From Desulforamulus ruminis DSM 2154 (GTDB lineage: Bacteria; Bacillota; Desulfotomaculia; Desulfotomaculales; Desulfotomaculaceae): DNA of 64,000 nt. The notes below the pieces were generated by a model. It saw nothing but the letters and a program-made list of their open reading frames with translations, was not told the origin of the DNA and searched no databases. Positions 33,535 through 41,721 of the stretch are shown here, one piece after another. Every line of letters starts with the position of its first letter. Position 1 is the first letter of the stretch. The stretch spans positions 3,422,120 through 3,486,119 of the forward strand of contig NC_015589.1 in assembly GCF_000215085.1 (NCBI RefSeq), given 5' to 3'. The position numbers were made by a program, and so were the translations under genes.

Positions 33535-34515
33535 CTATTCCTCCGATGGTGCTTCCAGCCAGCAGGTTACCTGGCGGTTAGACCCAAGGTTGACTGGTAT
33601 GGGCTTTTGTTTAAAGCACTTCTCTTTGCTTAGGGCACATCTGGGATGAAACCGGCACCCCTGAATCTGAGCAAAGGCATCCGGCACCGTACCGGGGATG
33701 GACTCCAGCTTCTGTTGGTCGCCGGCCGTTAGCTTTGGCACCGTGGGCAGCAGGGCCCGGGTGTAAGGGTGACGGGGAGACAGCAGGATTTGAGAGACCT
33801 CTCCCATTTCTACAATTTCTCCTGCATACATCACTGCAACCCGGGAGCAGGTTTGGGCCACCACTCCCAAATCATGGGTTATCAGCAAAACGGATGTGCC
33901 CATTTCCAGGGCAGCCTCTTTCATTAACCGCAGGATTTGGGCCTGAATGGTTACATCCAGGGCGGTGGTGGGCTCATCTGCAATTAACAGACTGGGCTCA
34001 CAGCATAAAGCACCGGCAATCATGACCCTTTGCCGCATCCCGCCGCTTAGTTGGTGAGGATAGCTGGAGAAGGTTCTCTCCGGGTCTGTTATCTGCACCC
34101 GGCTGAGCATCTTTAAAGCCTTTTCCCGGGCTTCTTTTTTCGTTATTTTTTGGTGGGCCAGCAGAACATCCATGATTTGTTTGCCAATGGTAAAGGCGGG
34201 ATTTAAGCTGGTCATGGGTTCCTGAAAAATCATGGAGATGTGTTTGCCCCGGATGCTGCGCATTTCCTGCGGGGTTTTACAAATAAGATTCTGCCCTTTA
34301 AAAAAGATGTCTCCCTCCATGGCCGTCTTTTTACCACCGGGAAGCAACCGCAGTACGGAAAGAGCCGTTATGGATTTGCCCGATCCGGATTCACCCACCA
34401 AGCCCAGTATTTCTCCCGCTTTCACCTCCAAGGACACCCCGCGCAAAATCCGGGCCATCCTTTCACCGGCCGGTAAATCCACCGTCAAATTCTTTATGGC
34501 AAGAAGTGTTGTCAT
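33535..34515 (-). CDS. oppD: Oligopeptide/dipeptide ABC transporter ATP-binding protein (OppD/DppD type)
   Basis: Cytoplasmic ATPase of 326 residues with Walker [10 protein letters not shown]-loop [10 protein letters not shown], signature LSGGMRQR, Walker [13 protein letters not shown] and ITHDLG. The C-terminal Cys pattern [14 protein letters not shown] is conserved. ATG at 34515 has GGGAGAG upstream; a longer frame to 34569 overlaps oppC without a ribosome binding site. It pairs with OppF to drive peptide import. Confidence 0.93.
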   Translation of the reverse strand: MTTLLAIKNLTVDLPAGERMARILRGVSLEVKAGEILGLVGESGSGKSITALSVLRLLPGGKKTAMEGDIFFKGQNLICKTPQEMRSIRGKHISMIFQEPMTSLNPAFTIGKQIMDVLLAHQKITKKEAREKALKMLSRVQITDPERTFSSYPHQLSGGMRQRVMIAGALCCEPSLLIADEPTTALDVTIQAQILRLMKEAALEMGTSVLLITHDLGVVAQTCSRVAVMYAGEIVEMGEVSQILLSPRHPYTRALLPTVPKLTAGDQQKLESIPGTVPDAFAQIQGCRFHPRCALSKEKCFKQKPIPVNLGSNRQVTCWLEAPSEE

Positions 34516-34531
34516 GTTATTCTCTCCCGGC

Positions 34532-35377
34532 TTATTTTTTCGATCGGGGGTCCAGGATATCCCGTACACCGTCCCCTAACAGATTAAAACCCATTACGGT
34601 AATGAAAATAAACAGTCCCGGAAATGTGGCGTACCACCATTGGTCTAAAATATAAGTACGTCCCGTGCTGATCATGGCCCCCCATTCGGGCGCCGGGGGC
34701 TGTGCCCCCAAGCCGATAAAACTGAGTGATGCGGCGATGAGGATCGCTTCTCCGATGCCCAGGGTCAACTGAATTAATACCGGTGCAATACAGTTGGGAA
34801 TGATGTGTTTGGTAATAATCCATCCCGGGGTGGAGCCAAAGGAGCGCGCCGCCTTTACATACTGCTTTTCCTTTAAAGAAATAACCTGTCCCCGGGCCAG
34901 CCGCACGTAAACAGGAATTTTAACCAGGGCCACCGCCAGCATGGCGTTAACAAGGCTGGGTCCCAAAGCTGCCGCCAGGGCCATGGCCAGCACCAAAGAA
35001 GGAAAAGACAGGATGATGTCCATTATCCCCATCACCACTTGATCTTTTCTTCCCCCTCCATACCCCGCCAGGCTGCCGATGAGGATGCCCAGGGTGGCGG
35101 CAAGCAACACAATAGAGGTCCCAACACCCAGTGACAGCCTGCATCCATAAAGAACCCGGCTGTAAATATCCCGTCCCATTTCATCGGTGCCAAAAAAGTG
35201 ATGGATGCTGGGTGGCTGAAGTTTTTCCGTCATATTAATGGCCACCGGACTATGGGTGGCCATGACCGGGGCCAAGGCAGCCATTGCCAGGATCATTAAA
35301 ACGATGAAGCAACCCGCTAAAGTCATGGGATTTCTTTTTAAAATGTACCAGTAACCATCCAGCCTGTCTAAAACCAT
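34532..35377 (-). CDS. oppC: Oligopeptide/dipeptide ABC transporter permease (OppC/DppC type)
   Basis: Membrane permease of 281 residues. The N-terminal OppC-type segment (YILKRNPMTLAGCFIVLMIL) is followed by HFFGTDEMGRDIYSRVLYG and the ATPase-contacting EAA loop RSFGSTPGWIITKHIIPN, all diagnostic of DppC/OppC. ATG at 35377 is preceded by GAGAGGTGA. The gap to oppB is 3 nt. Confidence 0.93.
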   Translation of the reverse strand: MVLDRLDGYWYILKRNPMTLAGCFIVLMILAMAALAPVMATHSPVAINMTEKLQPPSIHHFFGTDEMGRDIYSRVLYGCRLSLGVGTSIVLLAATLGILIGSLAGYGGGRKDQVVMGIMDIILSFPSLVLAMALAAALGPSLVNAMLAVALVKIPVYVRLARGQVISLKEKQYVKAARSFGSTPGWIITKHIIPNCIAPVLIQLTLGIGEAILIAASLSFIGLGAQPPAPEWGAMISTGRTYILDQWWYATFPGLFIFITVMGFNLLGDGVRDILDPRSKK

Positions 35378-35380
35378 TGA

Positions 35381-36397
35381 TCAATTCACCTCTCGTATTT
35401 GAGGGTCCAATATCTTATAAAGAAGGTCCACCAGCAGGTTAATTATTACATAACAAAAGGCCACGATCAGTGTGAAACCCATAATGGCGGGGAAATCAAG
35501 AAAGCTGACGGAATCCACCACATATTTCCCCATGCCCGGCCAAGCAAAAACCGTTTCTGTTATAATGGCCCCACCCAGCAGTTCCCCAAAGATCAGCCCT
35601 GCCACCGTGACGGTGGGCAGCAGCGCATTTTTTAAGGCGTATTGAAAAATAATTTTATATCTTGGCAGGCCGTTGGCTTTCGCCGTCCGGATATAATCCT
35701 GTTCCAGCACTTCCAGCATACTGGAGCGAACCTGCCTGGCGATAATGGCCAATTGAATATAAGCAAGGCAAGCGGCAGGTAAGATCATGTGATGCAGGGC
35801 GTTAAAAAACAGTCTGTTATCCCCGGTCAGCAGGCTGTCCAGCAAATACATGCCGGTAACCTCCGGAGGCGGCGCAAGAAAAACATCGATCCTTCCGGAT
35901 GCCGGAAACCAATTCAGATATTTATAAAAAACCAACAGCACCATCAGCCCGGACCAAAATAAGGGTGTGGACACCCCCAGCAGAGCAATGATTCGGCTGA
36001 GGTGGTCCGCGATTTTATCCCGTTTAAGGGCGGCCAGAACCCCCAGGGGAATGCCAATGACCAGTGTCAAAAACATACTGACCAGTGTTAATTCCAGGGT
36101 AGCGGGAAAAAATGTTTTTAATTCCTCCAACACCGGCTGCTGGGTTCGGATGGAAAGTCCCAGATCACCCTGAAACAAAGCTTTCATATACTGCACATAC
36201 TGGATGTAAACAGGCTGGTCCAACCCCATCTCCGCTCTCATTCTCAGCAGCGTCTCCTCACTGGCCCGCTGACCTACCAGCATCCTGGCGGGATCACCCG
36301 GTATCATATGAGAAATAATAAAAGTAAAAAGGGTCACACCCAGAAGGACCAATACCATACGGGGAATTTTCTTGATTAAATATTTTAGTAAAAACAT
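35381..36397 (-). CDS. oppB: Oligopeptide/dipeptide ABC transporter permease (OppB/DppB type)
   Basis: Membrane permease of 338 residues with the OppB/DppB hallmarks: N-terminal segment ending in the conserved HMIPGDPA, GLDQPVYIQYVQY, and the C-terminal EAA loop KANGLPRYKIIFQYALKNALLPT. ATG at 36397 is chosen (GGAG about 10 nt upstream); the frame runs further upstream but without initiation signals. It follows the binding-protein gene by 64 bp. Confidence 0.93.
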   Translation of the reverse strand: MFLLKYLIKKIPRMVLVLLGVTLFTFIISHMIPGDPARMLVGQRASEETLLRMRAEMGLDQPVYIQYVQYMKALFQGDLGLSIRTQQPVLEELKTFFPATLELTLVSMFLTLVIGIPLGVLAALKRDKIADHLSRIIALLGVSTPLFWSGLMVLLVFYKYLNWFPASGRIDVFLAPPPEVTGMYLLDSLLTGDNRLFFNALHHMILPAACLAYIQLAIIARQVRSSMLEVLEQDYIRTAKANGLPRYKIIFQYALKNALLPTVTVAGLIFGELLGGAIITETVFAWPGMGKYVVDSVSFLDFPAIMGFTLIVAFCYVIINLLVDLLYKILDPQIREVN

Positions 36398-36461
36398 TTT
36401 CACAGCACTCCATAGGGTTTGCGGGCCCCGCCAGGGCGGTTCCCGCAAACCATTTTAATGT

Positions 36462-38033
36462 CTACTTCTTCATATTTTCAAAGTTATACATACTTTCCAG
36501 CATGGGATTATAAACATAACCTTCTATGTTTTTACGCATGGGTACCAGGGAATTGTTTTGGAAAAGAAGGATATAGGGCGCTTCCTCCATCACCATGTTC
36601 TGGACCTGACGGTATAACTCCGTACGTTTTTCCTGGTCATTAATCCGGGCTGCCTCTCTTAGCAGTTGGTCAACCTGGGAATTTTGATAGAAAGCCCGGT
36701 TGCCTGCCAATCCGTGGTTTTCAGAATCAAACCAGTAATTCATAAACATGTGCGGATCCGCATAATCGGGGCTCCAGACACCCAGGCAGATATCGAAATC
36801 CGCTCGGTCCACTTTATCCCGCAGGGTGGCCCAGGCAAGCTTCTCCAACTCCACTTTTACGCCCACTTTGGAGAGATTATCCTGAATAATCAGCGCTTCC
36901 TGCTCCCACCAGGGTTTATAATCGGCATAAAGCAATTTAATTGTAAATCCCTGAGGATATCCTGCTTCAGCCAATAGTTCCTTGGATTTATTCAAATCCA
37001 GTTTATATTGTTTTACATTGGGGTCATGTCCCCAGAGTCCCTCCGGAATGGGCCCCTTGACCTGGGTGGCATTGCCCAGCATCACTCCCTGGATCATGCC
37101 GTCGTAGTCTATGGCATAGTTTAAGGCCTGACGGACTTTCACGTTATCCAGGGGCTTTTTCTGATTGTTAAGGTAGATATAATTGACCAACAGACTGGGA
37201 TTCTCAATAATTTTTATATCCTGATTGCTTTTTAATTTTTCCAACTGATCAACGGGTATCCCTTCGGCAATGTCCAGATCGCCATTTTCAAGCTGCAGGC
37301 GCTGAGCGGAAGGATCCTTGACAATCTTGGCTAAAATTGTTTTGAGCTGGGGCTGACCCCCCCAGTAATTCTCTACCGCCCGCAGTTTCAAATGCTGCTC
37401 CCGGTTCCATTCAACCAGTTCGTAGGCACCGCTGCCCATGGTGTGTTCTCCCAGCCAGCCGGAGGCCATATCCCCGTCCTTCTCATGTTCCATTACCTTG
37501 GGGTTAACAATGCTGCCGGGGCTGGTGGCCAGTGTATAAAGAAAAGGCGGGAAGGGTTCTTTCAAGGTAAATTTTACGGTATATTCGTCCACCGCCTCCA
37601 CACTATCCAGGGTGGTAAAGTAATCCGCAGGACCTTTGGCCATTTGCAAAACCCGGTCAAAGGAAAATTTCACAGCCTGAGCATTTAAAGGAGAACCGTC
37701 ATGGAATTTTATATCCTCCCGCAGTTTAAAGGTCCACACTTTGCCGTCGGGCGTTACCTCCCAGGATTGGGCCGCCATGGGTTCCACCTCGGTGCTCCCT
37801 TTGCCGTTTTCGGTTTTATATTTTACCAGCCTGTCATAGCAGGGATAGCTGATTTTCCAGGAGGCATTGTCCATGGATACGGCAGGATCCAGGGTTGCCA
37901 GGTCCATGGACATGCCCACAACCAGTGTATCGGAGGGGGATGGGGAACCTGTCTGTTTTTTGTCCTCCCCTCCTCCGCCACAACCGCTGATCATTAGAGC
38001 CAACATCATTGCAAATACGAATAACCTCTTCAT
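36462..38033 (-). CDS. oppA: Oligopeptide/dipeptide-binding lipoprotein (family 5 solute-binding protein)
   Basis: Extracellular peptide receptor of the adjoining ABC transporter, 523 residues. The signal peptide ends with the lipobox MISGC, and the mature Cys is followed by a Gly-rich linker. Family 5 features include DLATLDPAVSMDNASWKI and EDIKFHDGSPLNAQAVKFSF. ATG at 38033 has GAGGAGGG upstream; three earlier in-frame codons are unlikely starts. It follows the XRE-cupin regulator by 46 bp, so regulator and receptor are expected to be co-transcribed. Confidence 0.93.
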   Translation of the reverse strand: MKRLFVFAMMLALMISGCGGGGEDKKQTGSPSPSDTLVVGMSMDLATLDPAVSMDNASWKISYPCYDRLVKYKTENGKGSTEVEPMAAQSWEVTPDGKVWTFKLREDIKFHDGSPLNAQAVKFSFDRVLQMAKGPADYFTTLDSVEAVDEYTVKFTLKEPFPPFLYTLATSPGSIVNPKVMEHEKDGDMASGWLGEHTMGSGAYELVEWNREQHLKLRAVENYWGGQPQLKTILAKIVKDPSAQRLQLENGDLDIAEGIPVDQLEKLKSNQDIKIIENPSLLVNYIYLNNQKKPLDNVKVRQALNYAIDYDGMIQGVMLGNATQVKGPIPEGLWGHDPNVKQYKLDLNKSKELLAEAGYPQGFTIKLLYADYKPWWEQEALIIQDNLSKVGVKVELEKLAWATLRDKVDRADFDICLGVWSPDYADPHMFMNYWFDSENHGLAGNRAFYQNSQVDQLLREAARINDQEKRTELYRQVQNMVMEEAPYILLFQNNSLVPMRKNIEGYVYNPMLESMYNFENMKK

Positions 38034-38079
38034 GATTTCCCTCCTCATTTCTCCCATCTTCAATAGGATAGCTTCCTTT

Positions 38080-38652
38080 TTAAAAAGTTGGAGGCGTCAT
38101 CGCCCAAACCCCGATGGCTTCTTCGCTGCCCGGATTATAAAAACGGTGTGGAATACTACTGTCAAAATAAATACTGTCACCCTGATTTAAAATATATTGT
38201 TCACCTCCTATGCGTATACCGATGGTCCCTTGGATAACAACACCACATTCCTCACCGGGATGACTGATCAGTTCTCCCGGATGATTCCCCGGCTTCAATT
38301 TAAGCATGAGAAATTCAATTTTTCGGTTTATATCCGGAGACAATAGTTGATACAGCACATTACTCTGGGGTATTTCTATCTTCTTTTGCTTCTCCTTGCG
38401 AACCACAGCAACGCTTTTACTTTCTACCTGTTCAAAAAGATAAAAAAGCGTAATGTTTAAAGCCGAAGTTATTTTCCAAAGGGTATCCAGGGAGGGCTGC
38501 ACCATCCCCCTCTCTACCTGGCTCAAAAGCCCCGGGGAAATTTGAGCTTTGCTTGATAGGTCCTTTAGGGTCATCTGCCGTTCATCCCTCAGGGTGCGGA
38601 TTTTTGATCCCAATATTTTATAAAAAACATTTTGTTCGGTATCTTGAGACAT
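38080..38652 (-). CDS. XRE-family regulator with C-terminal cupin sensor domain
   Basis: Transcription regulator of 190 residues. The helix-turn-helix domain (about 14-70) reads KIRTLRDERQMTLKDLSSKA and SPGLLSQVERG. The C-terminal cupin (about 110-185), with HPGEECGVVIQG, GDSIYFDSSIPHRF and NPG, is the fold found in PuuR/SutR-type ligand-sensing repressors. It is first in the peptide transport operon and probably controls it in response to a small ligand such as an amino acid or polyamine. ATG at 38652 has GAGGTGAG upstream. Confidence 0.88.
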   Translation of the reverse strand: MSQDTEQNVFYKILGSKIRTLRDERQMTLKDLSSKAQISPGLLSQVERGMVQPSLDTLWKITSALNITLFYLFEQVESKSVAVVRKEKQKKIEIPQSNVLYQLLSPDINRKIEFLMLKLKPGNHPGELISHPGEECGVVIQGTIGIRIGGEQYILNQGDSIYFDSSIPHRFYNPGSEEAIGVWAMTPPTF

Positions 38653-38720
38653 CTGCCACTCACCTCAATCTCCTTTAACCAGCCATTGATTCGGTCAGTT
38701 CAAGCTGCAATTTTATTTGG

Positions 38721-38749
38721 GCTATATTTTTTTTAATATGGGTAAACAA
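38721..38749 (-). promoter_or_regulatory. Possible promoter of the XRE-opp operon
   Basis: On the minus strand TTGTTT (38749-38744) and TATAGC (38726-38721) are 17 bp apart, just beyond the terminator of the zinc operon. Both elements are imperfect. Confidence 0.4.
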
Positions 38750-38756
38750 ACAAAAC

Positions 38757-38791
38757 AAAAAAAAGGTCCTATATCTGCATATAGCACCTTT
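38757..38791 (-). terminator. Terminator downstream of the znuA-GTPase operon
   Basis: On the minus strand AAAGGT-G-CTATAT-GCAG-ATATAG-G-ACCTTT forms a 12-pair stem with one symmetric mismatch, followed by a run of Ts. It lies about 170 bp after the GTPase stop codon. Confidence 0.8.
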
Positions 38792-38959
38792 GCTCGCTCA
38801 ACATCTTTGTTGAATATTTAATTTTAAGTTATGTTAGCATAAACCATAGGGTTTGGCAATAAAAAATTTCTCTGTTCCTTGCAGCCCTTTGCTGTTTAAA
38901 GTACAGGCCGCTTCTCTTTAATTTAAATATGGATTGTCCGGATCAGAAAATGCGGCATA

Positions 38960-40000
38960 TCAACAACCGATCTCTACACACTTTTCAAACAAATGATTTA
39001 ATCGGTCCGTTTTTAAATTCTGACCAATCACCACCGCCCGACCGATGGGTTGAGGGGAGGCTGCGGTAATTTTCCAGTCGCCGGTCACATATTCAAAATG
39101 AAGCCACTGGTCCTCTCCCGGCACAATCCCCTTGGCGCGCAGAACATAGCCCAATTGACTGTCTTTGCCGAGGAGGGTTAAAACCCGCTGCAAAGATTCG
39201 TTGCTAAAGGCTTTTGGACTTTCCCAGGACCAGCCCTGAAAAACTTCCGGTGCTGCATGCAAATGATGGGGATGTTTGCCGGAATGGCAGTTGCATTCAT
39301 GATGCTGGCGGTGTTCACCTGAATGATGACAACCGCAGCCACAAGAGTGCTGCGACCCAAGGGAAATCTTTAAAGAGGGAAATTCTCGGGTGAACATAAC
39401 CTCCGGAGAATGAGTTACCTCTAGAATCTGTTTGCCTTTTAAATTTTCCCAGGGTGTGGTAACCCATGCGGCAGTTGGATTTATCGGCCGGAGCATTTGC
39501 ATTAACTCCCGGACTTGATCCCCTGTCAGGGCATCGTTTTTGCTCAAAACCAAGGTGCGGGCATGTTTCACCTGATCTTTAAAGAATTCACCAAAGTTGC
39601 GCAGGTAAATCTCCGCCTTCAGGGCATCCACCACGGTAATAATATGCTCAGCCGTTAATCGCTGCTGAAAGACATCCTGCTCCAGAACACTTAGAATTTC
39701 GGACAGTTTACCCACGCCGGTGGGCTCTATGATAATCCGCTGGGGTTTTACCTTATCCAGAGCCTCCAGCAGCACCTGCGTAAAGTCCCCTTTTAAAGAG
39801 CAGCAAATACAACCGGAGTATATCTCCTTCACTTCGACCTTCTGATTTGCCAGCAGTGAACCGTCAATCCCTACCTCACCATATTCATTCTCCAGCAAAA
39901 AAACCCTTTGCTCCTGATAACACTCGTCCAACAATTTGCTAATTAAAGTTGTTTTACCCGCTCCTAAAAAACCTGAAATAATATCTACCGGTACCCTCAT
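38960..40000 (-). CDS. COG0523 (CobW/ZNG1-type) metal-chaperone GTPase with His-rich loop
   Basis: G3E GTPase of 346 residues. Walker A is GFLGAGKTTL, the COG0523 metal-binding motif is GCICC (about residue 61) and the Walker B-type region is RIIIEPTGVGK. Between the GTPase and the CobW C-terminal domain lies a metal-binding insertion rich in His and Cys (HSCGCGCHHSGEHRQHHECN and onward). Such proteins deliver zinc to client enzymes under zinc shortage. It lies 26 bp after znuA in one operon with a Zur-like operator, which strongly suggests zinc rather than cobalt. Confidence 0.88.
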   Translation of the reverse strand: MRVPVDIISGFLGAGKTTLISKLLDECYQEQRVFLLENEYGEVGIDGSLLANQKVEVKEIYSGCICCSLKGDFTQVLLEALDKVKPQRIIIEPTGVGKLSEILSVLEQDVFQQRLTAEHIITVVDALKAEIYLRNFGEFFKDQVKHARTLVLSKNDALTGDQVRELMQMLRPINPTAAWVTTPWENLKGKQILEVTHSPEVMFTREFPSLKISLGSQHSCGCGCHHSGEHRQHHECNCHSGKHPHHLHAAPEVFQGWSWESPKAFSNESLQRVLTLLGKDSQLGYVLRAKGIVPGEDQWLHFEYVTGDWKITAASPQPIGRAVVIGQNLKTDRLNHLFEKCVEIGC

Positions 40001-40026
40001 TCATCAAGACCTCCCTGGTTGGATGT

Positions 40027-41031
40027 TTATTCCACAGCTCCCACAGCAATTTCCAGGTTTTTAAGATTGTCACGCATTCCGGTAAGGTAATTTTTACCTG
40101 CCGCAATCTCTTCCTCCGATAAACTTTCCAGAGGGTTCAACACCAGGGTTTCTCCCTTTACTTCATGGGCAATCACCTCGGAAACTTTGGGACTTACCAG
40201 GGTCTCAAAGAAAATATGTTTTATATTCTTCTCCCGTGCCACCTCAACAACCTCCGCCATATCTGCCGGACTGGGCTCACTTTCGGGAGACAGGCCCCGT
40301 ACCGGAACTTGGGTCAGACCATAACGCTTGGCCAGGTAGCCAAAAGCTGCATGGGAAGTTACAAATTCTTTAATTTTAGCGTTGGCTAAACCTTTCTGAT
40401 ATTCTTCATGGAGTTTATCCAATTCTTTTTTGTAGGCCTCGGCATTGGCTTCATAAACAGCCTTGTTTTTCTCATCCGCTTTGGCCAAACCGGCTTGAAT
40501 ATTATCTACCATGATTTTAGCATTTACAGGGTCCAGCCAGATATGGGGGTCTTTACCACCGTGATCATGGTCATGCTCCTCAGCCTCACCGGATTCCTCA
40601 TGATGGGCGGCCTCATGAGCCTCCTGTTCGTGGCCATGTTCTTCTTCGCCCTCATGTTCATGCGCCGTGCCCTCAATTAATTCAATATTTTGCCCGCCGT
40701 AAATAACAGTTACCTTGCTTTGATCAATGTTGGCCAATACCTTTTCAGCCCAGGGTTCCATGCCGGTGCCGCTAAGAATTAAAACGTCCGCCTTGGTCAT
40801 TTCCGCAACGTCCTGGGGACTAGGCTCCCAGTCATGAGGTTCAGCTCCCGCCGGTACAACGTTTTTAACAATAATTTTGTCTCCCCCCACCTGCTTGGCA
40901 AAATCATAAAGGGGGTAGAAGCTGGTATAGACGGTCAATTGTTCCTTTTGCCCGGTGTTTTCAGCCGACCCGCAACCAGTCAGTAAGCCCGTAAATAACA
41001 AAACTACCAGCGCCGCAAAAAATTTTTTCAC
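40027..41031 (-). CDS. znuA: Zinc ABC transporter substrate-binding lipoprotein
   Basis: Cluster A-I metal receptor of 334 residues. The signal peptide ends in a lipobox (LLTGC). The typical ligands are visible: His in GAEPHDWEPSPQD, a long His/Glu/Asp-rich loop (about 125-160), His in KDPHIWLDP and in FVTSHAAFGYLAKRYGL, and Asp/Glu near the C terminus. The His-rich loop favours zinc over manganese. GTG at 41031 has AAGGAG upstream. No znuB or znuC gene is adjacent, so it must work with a permease and ATPase encoded elsewhere. Confidence 0.9.
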   Translation of the reverse strand: MKKFFAALVVLLFTGLLTGCGSAENTGQKEQLTVYTSFYPLYDFAKQVGGDKIIVKNVVPAGAEPHDWEPSPQDVAEMTKADVLILSGTGMEPWAEKVLANIDQSKVTVIYGGQNIELIEGTAHEHEGEEEHGHEQEAHEAAHHEESGEAEEHDHDHGGKDPHIWLDPVNAKIMVDNIQAGLAKADEKNKAVYEANAEAYKKELDKLHEEYQKGLANAKIKEFVTSHAAFGYLAKRYGLTQVPVRGLSPESEPSPADMAEVVEVAREKNIKHIFFETLVSPKVSEVIAHEVKGETLVLNPLESLSEEEIAAGKNYLTGMRDNLKNLEIAVGAVE

Positions 41032-41124
41032 CCAAGGTTCCTCCTTTTATCCTTTTGAGGGTTTGTTAACCCGCTTGTCCGTAATTTTTACTAAACAATA
41101 ATTTAAATTTTATACCACCCACCT

Positions 41125-41145
41125 AAATAAGAATTATTCTGATCT
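41125..41145. promoter_or_regulatory. Zur/Fur-like operator of the znuA operon
   Basis: AAATAAGAAT-T-ATTCTGATCT is a 10-1-10 inverted repeat with 8 of 10 pairs matching (7 of 8 in the core). It resembles the 7-1-7 type sites of Fur-family repressors and lies just downstream of the -10 element, over the expected transcription start. Confidence 0.6.
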
Positions 41146-41152
41146 AATATTC

Positions 41153-41182
41153 ATTATGAAACATTTACCCAATATATGTCAA
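41153..41182 (-). promoter_or_regulatory. Sigma-A promoter of the znuA-GTPase operon
   Basis: On the minus strand a perfect TTGACA (41182-41177) and CATAAT (41158-41153) are 18 bp apart. This leaves a leader of about 115 nt before the GTG start. Confidence 0.65.
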
Positions 41183-41401
41183 CTGCAGAAAGGAAATTAA
41201 AGAATAATTTCATGTTGTCTGATTTTGAGCAAATAGAGTTGTTTCTTGATCAGAATTTGTACCACATCCAACCTATTGCTTTTAAACTATGTTTATAAAA
41301 TAATAAATCATTAAAAAGGAACCCTGAGGCTCTGTGATCCATCATTGGTTTAAGGTTATTTTAAGATTTGCATGAGACAATCAGCCTGGAGGCGATAGGT
41401 G

Positions 41402-41605
41402 ATGAAAAAATTTCTTATTGTATACGCCATTGTTGCTCTGATTGTGAGCGGTACCATGGGGTATGAAAAATATCTGGAAACCAAACATGGCCATACTCAG
41501 GCAACGGTCGCTCCGGCCAAAAACACTACAGTAAATCCACAGGTTACGGTTAATGGTCAAAGCAACCCCAATATTCATGTCAGTACCGAAAAATCAAAGA
41601 AATAA
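41402..41605 (+). CDS. Small secreted or membrane-anchored hypothetical protein, 67 residues
   Basis: An N-terminal hydrophobic segment (FLIVYAIVALIVSGTMG) is followed by a polar, Asn/Thr/Val-rich tail (KNTTVNPQVTVNGQSNPNIH) with no Cys. It is probably exported or anchored with the tail outside. GGAGG lies 9 nt before ATG. Divergent from znuA. No family recognised. An in-frame GTG three bases earlier is an alternative start. Confidence 0.7.
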   Translation: MKKFLIVYAIVALIVSGTMGYEKYLETKHGHTQATVAPAKNTTVNPQVTVNGQSNPNIHVSTEKSKK

Positions 41606-41657
41606 CTTAAACAAATTCTATCGACAACACCGGTTGAACAGGTCCGGACAGACGCAG

Positions 41658-41690
41658 AAAAAAGCCGGCACCCTTTTACGATGCCGGCTT
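41658..41690 (-). terminator. Terminator of the glyA-lpdA operon
   Basis: AAGCCGGCA and TGCCGGCTT form a 9-bp GC-rich stem around 11 nt, followed on the minus strand by T6. It lies about 30 bp after the lpdA stop. Confidence 0.85.
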
Positions 41691-41721
41691 CAACAGGACG
41701 ATTAAAAGTTCGGAGTCTTCA

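Noticed and set aside
40620-40660. Plus-strand membrane-like frame opposite the znuA His-rich loop
   Set aside because: It arises from the antisense of His/Glu codons, which reads as Met/Leu/Phe-rich sequence.
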